A DNA stretch of 64,000 nucleotides from ZC4RG29 sp964521255 (GCA_964521255.1 CAZFRM010000011.1:62001-126000); one strand, 5' to 3'; positions 52,497 through 62,455 are shown, counted from the first letter of the stretch. Program-made: numbers and translations. Notes: generated by a model from the sequence alone, not told the origin.

Positions 52497-53882
52497 TCAA
52501 TGATGCCGAATTCTCCAGATGGAAGGATAGAGATTATTGATTCTATTTGGAATAACGTTGACCCAACCCAGAGGAAGGGATTTGTACGTAACCAGTGCGA
52601 ATCCCTTCTTAGATCGCGGATTGTCACTGATTAAGTGATTATGCGGATTAGTTTCCTCCTGGGAAATAGTATTCTTACGTAGGTACTCCAGGGCTTCTTC
52701 CAGTGACAGAGCTAAAGTATTTATATTCTCCACATTCAACATGTGACTCATTGCCAAAGCATGTTCAGGAATAGCCTTGTCGTGTTTCATAGTTGCAGCA
52801 GCAATTCCTGCGGATACGATAGAGAGGTTATCAATAACAAGTTGGGCTTCGTTGATTTTATTTTTTGGCAGAAAGCTGATCAGTTCTCCCCATTGAAAAA
52901 AAGAATACTTCTCTGGTGTTTTAATCCAATCTGAAATTTGCTGCGGAACATTTTTTAAGAACGTCAGCTTTGATTTCTTTTTGTGAGAAATGTTGTTCTC
53001 TTCTTTTTCTGATTTTCTTATTACCGATAGAAAGAATCCCTCGCCCTTTACACGATGCGGGTAGAAACGATAACCGATTATATTTTCGTCGCTTACTTTT
53101 TCTATTCCCCAATGGTCATCCACTTGTAATTCCAGAAAAGTAATTTCCTTTTGTTGCTTTAGCCACCGGAGATTTTCTTCATTTTCTAATTTGTTGTAGG
53201 TACAAGTGCAGTAAATAAGAATTCCATTTTCTTTCAGTGATGGCCAGATGTCAGCCAAAATTCTTCGCTGTCGTTTGTAGCACAGCTCAACATTTTGAGG
53301 AGACCATTCTTTAATGGCTTCCGGTTCTTTGCGAAACAATCCTTCTCCTGAACAAGGGGCATCCACTACAATGAGATCGAAAAAGCCGGGAAGTGATTGA
53401 AAAGATTCTGCATCATTGTTGGTGATGATAACATTAGCATTACCCCACTTCGTTATGTTCTCAGTCAGAATTGTCGCTCGTGAACGGATTGCTTCATTGC
53501 TAACGAGAAGACTGTTTTCATTTAATAAACTCAGAAGATGGGTACTCTTTCCTCCCGGCGCTGCACAAAGATCCAGTACCTTAAGTTCCTTATTTGTATC
53601 CATGGATTGAAGAACGGCTTGCTCAAGGAACATGGAACTCGCTTCCTGAACATAGTAAGCACCTGCATGAAAGGTAGGATCCACAGTGAAGAGGGGTCGC
53701 TCTTGCAGATAAAATCCGAATTTGCTCCAGGGTACCGCTGAGAGATCACCGTTGGAATTATTCTTTGCCGGATTTATTCGAATACTAACAGGAGCAGGTT
53801 GGGCCAGGCTTTCCTGAAACAGATCAAAAGCAGATTCCAGTTCAGTTTTAATATTATTTTCAAAAGCTTCTGGTAAATTCAT
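52497..53882 (-). CDS. rsmF: RsmF/NSUN-like rRNA cytosine-C5 methyltransferase
   Basis: A 461-residue m5C methyltransferase. SAM-binding motif VLDLCAAPGGKSTHLLSLL is near residue 101. VVDAPCSGEGLFRK (motif IV) and CTCTYNKLENEENL (motif VI, nucleophilic Cys) are both present. A C-terminal RNA-binding PUA-like region follows. It resembles RsmF rather than RsmB because the N-terminal NusB-like domain is absent. A TTG at 53885 is possible; the ATG at 53882 is preferred. It is a single gene, with palindromic repeats on both sides. Confidence 0.88.
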   Translation of the reverse strand: MNLPEAFENNIKTELESAFDLFQESLAQPAPVSIRINPAKNNSNGDLSAVPWSKFGFYLQERPLFTVDPTFHAGAYYVQEASSMFLEQAVLQSMDTNKELKVLDLCAAPGGKSTHLLSLLNENSLLVSNEAIRSRATILTENITKWGNANVIITNNDAESFQSLPGFFDLIVVDAPCSGEGLFRKEPEAIKEWSPQNVELCYKRQRRILADIWPSLKENGILIYCTCTYNKLENEENLRWLKQQKEITFLELQVDDHWGIEKVSDENIIGYRFYPHRVKGEGFFLSVIRKSEKEENNISHKKKSKLTFLKNVPQQISDWIKTPEKYSFFQWGELISFLPKNKINEAQLVIDNLSIVSAGIAAATMKHDKAIPEHALAMSHMLNVENINTLALSLEEALEYLRKNTISQEETNPHNHLISDNPRSKKGFALVTYKSLPLGWVNVIPNRINNLYPSIWRIRHH

Positions 53883-53897
53883 CAAAGTAGAGATTTC

Positions 53898-53961
53898 TTA
53901 GTGCCTTTGTGTCCTCGTGGCCTTAAATTGTTGAGGCCACAAAGACACTAAGTCACAAAGG
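53898..53961. repeat. CTTAGTGCC-type palindromic repeat, third copy
   Basis: CTTAGTGCCTTTGTGTCC (from 53898) to GGCC (53923) is inverted at 53935-53961 with a few mismatches. It is related to the two copies at 28660-28847 and lies just upstream of rsmF. Confidence 0.6.
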
Positions 53962-54051
53962 AATCGCAAAGTATAAAACTAATTTTGTTATCACGACATT
54001 CAAGTTGTCTAAGTTCCCTATGAGTTGAATTTCAGCAAAGGAATAATACGT

Positions 54052-54059
54052 TATTTTTG
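54052..54059 (+). promoter_or_regulatory. Putative -7 box of fahA
   Basis: TATTTTTG matches TAnnTTTG and ends eight bases before the ATG of the fumarylacetoacetase gene, so the transcript would be nearly leaderless. Confidence 0.35.
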
Positions 54060-54066
54060 ACTAACC

Positions 54067-55344
54067 ATGGAAGCACTACGAAGCAACGATCCTACATTAA
54101 AGTCATGGGTGGATGTCCCCGCAAATTCAGACTTCCCTATTCAGAATTTACCCTTCGGAATATTTAAGACAAGGTATCTTTCACCGGTTGCGGGAGTAGC
54201 TATCGGAGATCATGTTCTCGACCTGGTATACATGCATGAATATGGTTATCTCGATGGACTGGGATTACCCGCAGGAATTTTTAATCAACGCTACCTGAAT
54301 GATTTCTTTGCACTTGGAAAAAAGAAAATTCGTCAGGTGAGAGAACGTATTTCCGAGTTGTTGAGAAACGACAATGATGAACTTCGCGATAATAATGCAG
54401 CGCGCGAACTGGGTCTTATTCATCTAAGTGAAGTTCAATTGTTAATGCCCGTTCGGGTTCCCAACTACACAGATTTTTATAGCAGCGAAGAACATGCTAC
54501 CAATGTAGGCTCAATGTTTCGCGATCCTAAAAATGCGTTGCTTCCCAATTGGAAACATCTTCCTGTGGCTTATCATGGAAGGGCCTCTTCCATCGTTGTA
54601 TCAGGAACTTCCCTTCATCGTCCGAAAGGACAGATCAAACTTCCTGATGCTGAGTCCCCGGTATTTGGGCCATCACGAAAACTTGATTTTGAACTGGAGC
54701 TTGCGTTTGTAACCTGTGGTGAAACAAAATTAGGTCAGACAATCACTACCACTGATGCTGAACATTATGTTGCCGGTTTTGTGCTGTTCAACGACTGGTC
54801 AGCTCGCGATATCCAACAGTGGGAGTATGTGCCGCTGGGCCCTTTTCTGGGAAAGAATTTTGGAAGTTCTATTTCACCGTGGATAGTAACCATGGATGCA
54901 TTGGAGCCGTTTCGTGTTTCCGGACCGAAACAAAACACCGCTGTTCTTCCTTATCTTTCTTTTTCCGGAGATAAAAACTTTGATATAGCGCTTGAAGTTT
55001 CTTTGCAAACTGAGGGCGGAAATGAAACGATACTGTCACGCTCGAATTTTAAGCACATGTACTGGAATATCAATCAGCAACTGGCACATCATACGGTCAA
55101 TGGATGTAATATTCTAGTAGGTGATATGTACGCTTCAGGAACGATCAGTGGACCTTCACCCGGCTCCTATGGTTCCTTGCTCGAACTATCGTGGAATGGC
55201 CAGCGACCTCTTCAATTGAATGGCAGAGGCGAACGAACCTTTCTCGAGGATAACGACACTATTATTATGCGTGGTCATGCCGAAAAGAATGGCGTTCGTA
55301 TCGGCTTTGGGGAATGTAGAGGCAAAGTACTTCCATCATTATAA
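54067..55344 (+). CDS. fahA: Fumarylacetoacetase
   Basis: A 425-residue enzyme splitting fumarylacetoacetate to fumarate and acetoacetate, the last step of tyrosine and phenylalanine breakdown. The N-terminal SH3-like domain (1-120) is followed by the FAH fold: FYSSEEHATNVGSMFRDP, LPVAYHGRASSIVVSGT, the metal-binding Glu in LDFELELAFV and Asp in NDWSARDIQQWEY, then SPGSYGSLLELSWNG. Length and motifs match the eukaryotic-type enzyme. Homogentisate dioxygenase is not seen in this window. The flavin reductase-like gene follows on the same strand. Confidence 0.95.
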   Translation: MEALRSNDPTLKSWVDVPANSDFPIQNLPFGIFKTRYLSPVAGVAIGDHVLDLVYMHEYGYLDGLGLPAGIFNQRYLNDFFALGKKKIRQVRERISELLRNDNDELRDNNAARELGLIHLSEVQLLMPVRVPNYTDFYSSEEHATNVGSMFRDPKNALLPNWKHLPVAYHGRASSIVVSGTSLHRPKGQIKLPDAESPVFGPSRKLDFELELAFVTCGETKLGQTITTTDAEHYVAGFVLFNDWSARDIQQWEYVPLGPFLGKNFGSSISPWIVTMDALEPFRVSGPKQNTAVLPYLSFSGDKNFDIALEVSLQTEGGNETILSRSNFKHMYWNINQQLAHHTVNGCNILVGDMYASGTISGPSPGSYGSLLELSWNGQRPLQLNGRGERTFLEDNDTIIMRGHAEKNGVRIGFGECRGKVLPSL

Positions 55345-55405
55345 TGATAAATAACCTTGAATCGATTACACCAGTGCAAGAGCCTGAAAGAATAACGGAG
55401 TGACC

Positions 55406-56287
55406 ATGCTTACCATTAACCCAAAAGAAGTTTCTGTTCCTGTTTTGCAAAGTTATCTCCAGGGTATTATTGCCCCGCGACCTATTGCATTTGCCAGTAC
55501 GGTTGACAGGGAAGGAAATGTGAATCTTACACCATTCAGCTTCTTTAATATTTTTAGTTCAAATCCACCCATTGTAATATTTTCACCTGCGCGGCGTGTT
55601 CGTGACGGAAGTACCAAGCATTCTCTTGAGAATGTTCTTGAAGTACCTGAGGTGGTTATTAATATTGTGAGCTATGCTCTCGTACAACAAGCTTCTTTAG
55701 CCAGTACAGAATATCCTAAAGGTGTTAATGAATTCACTAAAGCAGGATTGACTCCCATTCAATCCACTTTGGTTAGACCTCCCCGTGTACAAGAATCGCC
55801 GGCTGCAATGGAGTGTAAAGTGAATCAAATTATTCCTCTCGGTAAAGAAGGCGGTGCGGGAAATCTTGTGATATGTGAGGTCATGTTAGTGCATATAAAA
55901 GAAGAAATATTGAATGACGAAAAAAAAGTTGACCCTCAAAAGCTTGATGCTGTTGCGAGGATGGGGGAAGACTGGTATTGTCGTGCACATAATGAAGCTA
56001 TTTTTAAAGTTTCTAAGCCACTTTTGAAACTCGGTATAGGCGTAGACCGTATTCCGGAAAGTGTACGGAATAGTAAAGTGTTGACGGGAAATGATTTGGG
56101 CATGCTGGGGAATGTAGAGCAATTGCCTGATGAGAAAAGTGTTGAGGATTTTTGTAAAAACGATTTTGTGCAATCGGCGTTACAAAACGGTGAAGAACAG
56201 GTGCATCACCTTGCTCAAGAGTATTTGTTAAAGGGTGAGGTTGATAATGCCTGGAAGGTTTTACTCAAAGCTCTCCAAAAGTTTTAA
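55406..56287 (+). CDS. Flavin reductase family protein
   Basis: A 293-residue protein with an FMN-binding split barrel: GIIAPRPIAFASTVDREGNVNLTPFSFFN near the start and HSLENVLEVPEVVINIVS. It matches the flavin reductase-like family that often neighbours tyrosine-catabolic genes in Bacteroidota. The last 90 residues are helical and not part of the core fold. The ATG at 55406 is preferred to a GTG at 55400. Its reaction is unproven. It is downstream of fahA by 61 bases, so an operon is likely. Confidence 0.85.
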   Translation: MLTINPKEVSVPVLQSYLQGIIAPRPIAFASTVDREGNVNLTPFSFFNIFSSNPPIVIFSPARRVRDGSTKHSLENVLEVPEVVINIVSYALVQQASLASTEYPKGVNEFTKAGLTPIQSTLVRPPRVQESPAAMECKVNQIIPLGKEGGAGNLVICEVMLVHIKEEILNDEKKVDPQKLDAVARMGEDWYCRAHNEAIFKVSKPLLKLGIGVDRIPESVRNSKVLTGNDLGMLGNVEQLPDEKSVEDFCKNDFVQSALQNGEEQVHHLAQEYLLKGEVDNAWKVLLKALQKF

Positions 56288-56334
56288 GCTTCGGTTCTTA
56301 TTAATTAGGTATCTTACATATTATTTCTTTCTCC

Positions 56335-57342
56335 ATGAAATCCGGGAGGCCCATCATATTATCTGGCGTTTGTATAACAGCAATTGTTGCCATAGGTTAT
56401 TTTTTTAATCAGTCAGAACGCCCTGAAATAATTAAATCAGGGTCGAAAATAAATGAACTTGTCAGTGATGCCGGAAAGGAACAACTCTGGATAGGACCTT
56501 CAAGGCACGCGATTGATTCAACCACAGAATCAGGCCAGCTTATCGCGTATGGAAGAGATTTGATTGCCAACACCGCCTACTATCTTGGACCGAATGGCAT
56601 TGTTATGCAAACCACCAACGGCATGAACTGTCAGAATTGTCATCTGGATGCGGGCACAAAACCGTGGGGGAATAATTATGGAGCAGTGTATCCAACCTAT
56701 CCGAGATTCAGGGCGCGGTCAGGTACAGTTGAAAATATTTACAAACGAGTTAATGATTGTCTTGAACGAAGTCTCAATGGCAAAGTGCTCGATACCCTGG
56801 GCAGAGAAATGCAGGCAATCAAAGCCTATATGGAGTGGCTTGGAAAAGATCTTCCCAAAGGGAAAGCGCCTGCTGGTTCAGGCCTTATGGACGTGCCATT
56901 GCTTGACCGGGCTGCCGATGCAACGAAAGGCCTACTGGTTTACAACGCCCAATGTTTACGCTGTCACGGCGCCGATGGTCGGGGTCAATTCAATCCGGAT
57001 AGTTCAACATATCTTTATCCTCCGCTTTGGGGTGAACATAGCTATACTACCGCAGCAGGACTATACCGGCTTTCCAGGCTAGCGGGTTATGCCTATAATA
57101 ATATGCCCTTTGCTACAACGTATGAGGCTCCCGTGTTGACCGCTGAAGAGGCCTGGGATGTGGCTGCCTACATAAATTCACAACCGCGTCCAGTTAAAGT
57201 TTTTAAAGAAGATTGGCCTGACATAGCAACAAAACCATTTGATCATCCTTTCGGTCCTTTTGCAGATAGCTTTCCTGAATCACAGCATAAGCTTGGTCCG
57301 TTTAGCGCAATCAAAAAGTATAAGGAGTCGATAAAGCAGTGA
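56335..57342 (+). CDS. tsdA: TsdA-like dihaem cytochrome c
   Basis: A 335-residue exported protein with an N-terminal membrane helix or signal (7-24). Two haem c sites are seen: CQNCH (Cys99, Cys102, His103) and CLRCH (Cys207, Cys210, His211). Between them RVNDCLERSLNG holds Cys142 at the place where thiosulfate dehydrogenases have an unusual Cys axial haem ligand. Surrounding residues (GTKPWGNNYGAVYPTYPRFR) also match that family. Thiosulfate oxidation to tetrathionate is inferred. It starts 47 bases after the flavin reductase gene but is probably functionally separate. Confidence 0.75.
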   Translation: MKSGRPIILSGVCITAIVAIGYFFNQSERPEIIKSGSKINELVSDAGKEQLWIGPSRHAIDSTTESGQLIAYGRDLIANTAYYLGPNGIVMQTTNGMNCQNCHLDAGTKPWGNNYGAVYPTYPRFRARSGTVENIYKRVNDCLERSLNGKVLDTLGREMQAIKAYMEWLGKDLPKGKAPAGSGLMDVPLLDRAADATKGLLVYNAQCLRCHGADGRGQFNPDSSTYLYPPLWGEHSYTTAAGLYRLSRLAGYAYNNMPFATTYEAPVLTAEEAWDVAAYINSQPRPVKVFKEDWPDIATKPFDHPFGPFADSFPESQHKLGPFSAIKKYKESIKQ

Positions 57343-57422
57343 TTAGTTAATCGTTAAAAGTTAAATGTTAGTGAGAAATTTCACTCGACTATTAACCCTT
57401 AACTATTAACTTGTGCTTTAAC

Positions 57423-60400
57423 ATGCGGTGCTGTTTAATACTATTAATATTTTTCTTACCGGCAGTTTGCGCCCTGGGCCAGGCTAAGCAATTCCGGTTT
57501 CAGCACCTTGATGTTAACCAGGGACTTTCTCATAACCAGGTCACATGTTTTTATAAGGATAAAAAAGGATTCATGTGGATAGGTACCGCTTCAGGATTGA
57601 ACCGGTTTGATGGATATACACTTAAAGTTTTCAGCAATGACTCGCGTGACACCACATCACTTCCCGTTAATTATGTCAGCAGAATTTTAGATGCACCCTT
57701 TGGCAAGATGGCCGTGCTTACCTCTTCGGGACTGAGTCTGTATAATCCCTTAACGGAAAAATTCGAAAATAATACCAATGACTTTTATAAGAGGTTAAAG
57801 ATTCCGTCAGGAAATATTCGTGATATCATTAAAGGAAGTGATGATAGTTACTGGATCACCCATACATCTGCCGGGATTGTAAAATTTGACAGCAAAACAG
57901 AAGAATCAATTTTGATAGACAACAATTCAAATGACAGTTCAAGTGTTGCTTCCAATTCTATTACCTCGCTGGTCATCGATCCGTCAAATAGAATCTGGAT
58001 TATTCACTCCAACGGTATACTTGAAAGAATTTCTCCTCGCGGTAAATCTTATGTTGTTGAGTATCGAAATAAATTTTTAAATAAAAAGAATCACGGCCAA
58101 AACTTTGACTATAGACTATTGGCTGATAGGGATGGTGATTTGTGGATACACTTGCTGGATGACCCTCAGGGTGTTTACTACCTGAATTCTCAAACGTACC
58201 TATTTAAACAATATACAAAGGAAGCCGGCGATCTTCGTTTAAACACAAACCTCGTCACAGGAATTGTTCAGGATGATGATGGCATCGTTTGGATAGGCAC
58301 CGATCATGGTGGCGTGAATGTGATTAATAAAAAAGAATTTTCAATCCATTACATCTATCATGATGACGATGAAGAAAAGAGTCTTGTTCAAAACAGTATC
58401 ATCTCTCTTTATAAAGATAGCGAAGGTATAATATGGGTTGGTACATTTAAGCGGGGAGTGAGCTATTTTCATAAAAACATTATTCGCTTTCCTGTATTTA
58501 AACACTATCCGCAAGATGAATCCAGTTTGCCCTTTGCAGATGTGAATCGATTTGTAGAAGATGGCAAAGGAAATTTGTGGATCGGTACAAATGGGGGCGG
58601 CTTGATTTATTTTGATCGTGAAAAGAATCAATTCAAACAATACAAGAATAATCCGAATGATCCCTACAGTCTTAGCAGCGATGTGATTGTTAGTTTATGT
58701 CTCGACAGTAACAATATACTTTGGATTGGTACTTATTTCGGCGGACTGAATTCTTTCGATGGAAAAAGATTCACTCGTTACACGCATAATCCGTCTGATC
58801 CAAAAAGTATTTCTGATCGAAATGTTTGGGAGATATTCGAAGACTCCAATCACCGTCTGTGGATTGGAACTATCGGCGGGGGACTTGATTTGCTGGACAG
58901 AAGGACTAATACATTTTCACATTTCAGAACCGGTGATATTAATTCGGTGAGCGCGAATTATATATCGGCAATAACCGAAGATCACGAAGGCAACTTATGG
59001 GTGGGTACCAGTGGCGGCATAGATGTACTCATGCGTGAGACAGGACGTTTCGTTCATTATGCAAATGAAAAAAACAATCTGAAAAGTCTGAGTGATAACA
59101 ATGTGCTGGATATAAAACAGGATTCGAAAGGACGCATCTGGATTGGTACGCAAGGTGGTTTGAATCTCTTCGATGCTGACAACAAAAACTTTCAAACATT
59201 TAAAGATACAGATGGCCTTCCTCACACCACTGTGCTTACCATCCTAGAGGGTAACAACAATGATCTATGGCTTTCAACGCCCAACGGAATTTCCAACCTT
59301 ATTATCAGCAATGCCTCTACCGGTAAATTGGAATTCAGGTTTAGAAATTTTGATGAATCGGATGGGCTACAGGGAAAACAGTTTAATGAAAACGCAGCGT
59401 TCAAAACAAGCAGAAGCGAATTGATCTTTGGCGGACCAAATGGTTTTAATCTTTTTAAGCCTGAACAAATTGGTGTCAATGCAAATCCTCCGAATGTTAT
59501 TTTGTCAGATTTTCAACTTTTCAACAAAAGTATTCACGCAGGCGAATCCATTGAGGGCAAGATCGTACTTAATAATTCTATTGCTGAATCTGGAGAGATT
59601 GTATTGCCACCGAAACTGAATGTTTTCTCAATTGAATTTGCAGCGTTGAATTTCTTTCATCCCGAAAAAAATCAATATCGATACAAACTCGAAGGCTTTA
59701 ATGCAGATTGGATTGGGGCTGATAGTCGCTCGAGAAAAATTACCTATACCAATCTTGATCCGGGCGATTATATTTTCAGCGTTCAGGCAGCGAATAATGA
59801 TGGCTTTTGGAATGAAAATGGTGTTAGCCTGAAGATCAAAGTTCTTCCTCCATTCTGGAAAACGAGCACAGCATTTTTTCTGTATTTTCTTTTGATCATT
59901 GGCGGTCTGTTGATTGCAAGAAAAATGATTCAGCAGCGCGAACAACTTAAGTATGCCATACAGGAGGAACGAAAGGAAGCCTTGCGTATGCATGAGCTTG
60001 ACATGATGAAAATAAAATTCTTCACCAATGTTAGCCATGAATTCAGAACACCCTTGACATTGATCCTGACTCCCCTGGAAAAGATACTGAAGCAACTGGA
60101 TGATTCTGCCTTACAAAGCCAGTTGTCACTTGTTCATAGAAATGCACGCCGGTTGCTCAACCTGGTAAACCAGTTGCTTGATTTCAGAAAAATGGAAGTG
60201 CAGGAAATTAAATACAATCCTTCCGAAGGAGATATTATTGCATTTATTAAAGACACGGTAAATTCTTTTTCGGATGTTTCAGAAAAGAAAGATATCCGGT
60301 TAAGCCTTCATACATCCATACTTTCCCTGGAAACATTTTTTGATCAGGATAAGCTGGAGAAAATTCTTTTCAATCTTCTTTCCAACGCTTTCAAATTTAC

Positions 60401-61565
60401 ACCGGAGCATGGTTCAGTAACCGTGGAAATCAATTCAGAAGATGAGGGCAATCAAAAATGGCTTGTTATAAAAGTAATTGACACAGGGATTGGAATACCC
60501 TCTGATAAACTGGATAAGATCTTTGAGCGATTCTTTCAAACAGATTTGCCTGCTACTATGGTCAATCAGGGAAGTGGAATAGGTCTCTCCATCACAAAAG
60601 AGTTTGTTAAGATTCATGGCGGAACGATCACAGCGCAAAGTGAAGCGGGCCGCGGAAGTTGTTTTGTTGTCAAACTGCCCATTAATGCAGTATTACAAAA
60701 AGTACCGGTTATTTCTCAGGATGTGATCACTGCAGAGCAGGCGGAAGAAGTTGACGGCATCCACACCGATGTAACGAATTCGCAAAGACCGGTTTTATTA
60801 CTTGTTGAAGACAATGAAGATTTTCGTTTCTATTTAAAGGACAACCTCAAGTTGGAATATATTATTATAGAGGGGAGAAATGGAAAAGAAGGATTGAAGC
60901 AAGCGATGAAGCATTTGCCTGACTTGATTGTGAGTGATGTAATGATGCCGGAAATGGATGGCATGGAATTGTGTAGAAAAATTAAACAAGATCAACGCAC
61001 TTCTCACATTCCTGTTATCTTACTCACGGCACGAATTGCAGAAGAGCAAAAGGTTGAGGGCTTTGAAACCGGAGCTGACGACTACATTACCAAACCGTTC
61101 AACTTTGAGATTCTTGTATCACGGATACGGAACCTCATAACGCAGCGCGAACAATTTCAAAAGGCCTTTCAAAAACATTTGGATGTTAGAGCCAGCGAAT
61201 TGAAAATAACGCCGCTTGATGAGAAGTTCATTCAAAATGCAATTAAATGTGTTGAAGAAAATTTATCCTCACCTGAGTTTTCGGTTGAAGACTTAAGTCA
61301 TCACCTTGGCATCAGCCGCGCTAATCTCTATAAAAAAGTTTTATCACTAACCGGCAAATCACCGCTAGAATTTATTCGCACAATTCGCATGCAACAAGCC
61401 GCCCAGTTACTGGAGAAGAGCCAGCTTACGGTAGCCGAAATCGCGTACCAGGTTGGTTTTAATAATCCGAAATACTTTGCCCGGTATTTCAAAGAAGAGT
61501 TCAACGTTCTTCCTTCGGTTTATGCTTCAGAGAAGAAGAGGGGGACCGTTACGGGAACCAGTTAA
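57423..61565 (+). CDS. Hybrid two-component system sensor/regulator
   Basis: A 1380-residue one-protein signalling system. A signal peptide (1-20) and about 14 periplasmic beta-propeller repeats (the recurrent GxxWIGTxxGGLN pattern) fill residues 20-680. A Y_Y_Y domain and one membrane helix (about 815-838) follow. Cytoplasmic: HisKA with His872 (NVSHEFRTPLTLIL), HATPase_c, a receiver with Asp1172 (DLIVSDVMMPEMDG), and a C-terminal AraC-type helix-turn-helix. ATG at 57423 is preferred to TTG at 57411. Such regulators usually control polysaccharide loci, but no SusC/D pair is adjacent. Confidence 0.93.
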   Translation: MRCCLILLIFFLPAVCALGQAKQFRFQHLDVNQGLSHNQVTCFYKDKKGFMWIGTASGLNRFDGYTLKVFSNDSRDTTSLPVNYVSRILDAPFGKMAVLTSSGLSLYNPLTEKFENNTNDFYKRLKIPSGNIRDIIKGSDDSYWITHTSAGIVKFDSKTEESILIDNNSNDSSSVASNSITSLVIDPSNRIWIIHSNGILERISPRGKSYVVEYRNKFLNKKNHGQNFDYRLLADRDGDLWIHLLDDPQGVYYLNSQTYLFKQYTKEAGDLRLNTNLVTGIVQDDDGIVWIGTDHGGVNVINKKEFSIHYIYHDDDEEKSLVQNSIISLYKDSEGIIWVGTFKRGVSYFHKNIIRFPVFKHYPQDESSLPFADVNRFVEDGKGNLWIGTNGGGLIYFDREKNQFKQYKNNPNDPYSLSSDVIVSLCLDSNNILWIGTYFGGLNSFDGKRFTRYTHNPSDPKSISDRNVWEIFEDSNHRLWIGTIGGGLDLLDRRTNTFSHFRTGDINSVSANYISAITEDHEGNLWVGTSGGIDVLMRETGRFVHYANEKNNLKSLSDNNVLDIKQDSKGRIWIGTQGGLNLFDADNKNFQTFKDTDGLPHTTVLTILEGNNNDLWLSTPNGISNLIISNASTGKLEFRFRNFDESDGLQGKQFNENAAFKTSRSELIFGGPNGFNLFKPEQIGVNANPPNVILSDFQLFNKSIHAGESIEGKIVLNNSIAESGEIVLPPKLNVFSIEFAALNFFHPEKNQYRYKLEGFNADWIGADSRSRKITYTNLDPGDYIFSVQAANNDGFWNENGVSLKIKVLPPFWKTSTAFFLYFLLIIGGLLIARKMIQQREQLKYAIQEERKEALRMHELDMMKIKFFTNVSHEFRTPLTLILTPLEKILKQLDDSALQSQLSLVHRNARRLLNLVNQLLDFRKMEVQEIKYNPSEGDIIAFIKDTVNSFSDVSEKKDIRLSLHTSILSLETFFDQDKLEKILFNLLSNAFKFTPEHGSVTVEINSEDEGNQKWLVIKVIDTGIGIPSDKLDKIFERFFQTDLPATMVNQGSGIGLSITKEFVKIHGGTITAQSEAGRGSCFVVKLPINAVLQKVPVISQDVITAEQAEEVDGIHTDVTNSQRPVLLLVEDNEDFRFYLKDNLKLEYIIIEGRNGKEGLKQAMKHLPDLIVSDVMMPEMDGMELCRKIKQDQRTSHIPVILLTARIAEEQKVEGFETGADDYITKPFNFEILVSRIRNLITQREQFQKAFQKHLDVRASELKITPLDEKFIQNAIKCVEENLSSPEFSVEDLSHHLGISRANLYKKVLSLTGKSPLEFIRTIRMQQAAQLLEKSQLTVAEIAYQVGFNNPKYFARYFKEEFNVLPSVYASEKKRGTVTGTS

Positions 61566-61599
61566 AATTGAATTTTGAAAATGATTATCTGTTTATAAA

Positions 61600-61764
61600 T
61601 ATTTGGGATATAGCAATGGGTGTGTAGTACATAAGGAGTATATCAGCAATGCAGCCATGAATTGGTGCAAGGTGGCAACTGAGTTAACAAAGGAGCAATG
61701 GAAATATTTAAAAGTTCCGCAAAAAGAATTTGAAGGACTCATCCGGACACATTTGAGGAATTGA
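61600..61764 (+). pseudogene. Remnant resembling the tail of a restriction helicase subunit
   Basis: A 54-codon open stretch ends VHKEYISNAAMNWCKV, TELTKEQWKYLKVPQKEFEGLIR (given in two parts) and a TGA at 61762-61764. The tryptophan/cysteine pattern is reminiscent of the end of DEAD-type restriction or helicase proteins. No start and no upstream part remain. Followed by a DUF1016 remnant, it suggests a lost defence locus, but the assignment is weak. Confidence 0.4.
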
Positions 61765-61798
61765 TTGCAGGAATTCGCTAATCTTAAATTTTAAAACA

Positions 61799-62173
61799 AT
61801 GAAGTCAATTAAGAAAAATATTACACAACAGATAAAATCAATATTAGAAAACGCCCGAACGGAAGTTGTAAGAAATGTAAATAAAACTATTGCTTTAACT
61901 TACTTTTGAAATTGGAAAACTATTGGTGACTGAACATCAAAAAGGAAATAAACGAGCTTCATATGGAGAAGAATTGACAAAAAAATTTCCAAAGAACTTA
62001 CAAAAGAGTTTCGGCAAAGGATTTTCGGTTGACAATCTTGAAAACATGAGAAGGTTTTATTTGGTTTATGGAAAATCCGAGACACTGTCTCGGAATCTCA
62101 TAATGTAAAACCTGACTTTATGCTTAGTTGGTCGCACTACCAAAAACTCATCAGAATTGAAATAGCCTTCTGA
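61799..62173 (+). pseudogene. Decayed DUF1016/YhcG-family nuclease N-terminus
   Basis: From the ATG at 61799: ITQQIKSILENARTEVVRNV, TIALTYF, then a one-base insertion (T run at 61904-61907), EIGKLLVTEHQKGNKRASYG, FGKGFSVDNLENMRRFYLVYG, then a second frame change, and LSWSHYQKLIRIE. These are the consecutive conserved blocks of the DUF1016 N-terminal domain. The nuclease C-terminus is missing, replaced by recombinase remnant. YhcG proteins are PD-(D/E)XK nucleases often found with restriction systems. Confidence 0.75.
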
Positions 62174-62418
62174 TTTTCCATCGTGCACGCAGAGGCGATA
62201 GAGATAGGAGTTGAGTTCATCGGTGGTGATGGTGTGCGATACTTGATTAAAGTGCAAGGCAACCTGCGCCACGCTGCGGCTATAGTTCATGATGAGGCTC
62301 TTACTGCTTTGTGCGAGTGTAGCTTTTCGATAAACTGTTGGTAATGAATTTTGAAGTTGGATACAGCGTCACAGACCTGCTGCACCAATGTCTAGTAGTC
62401 ATTCTTTTTAAAGCTCAT
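62155..62418 (-). pseudogene. Tyrosine recombinase N-terminal fragment
   Basis: On the minus strand, MSFKKNDY, a TAG, TLVQQVCDAVSNFKIHYQQF, then a frame change and SLIMNYSRSVAQVALHFNQV, TITTDELNSYLYRL, DGKSEGYF. This is the SAM-like core-binding domain of a XerC-type integrase of the kind linked to IS91-like elements in Bacteroidota. The catalytic domain is absent; the fragment joins the DUF1016 remnant near 62155. Confidence 0.65.
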
Positions 62419-62455
62419 AATTTTTTGATTTTCAGATGAGCACCAAAGTTGAATA

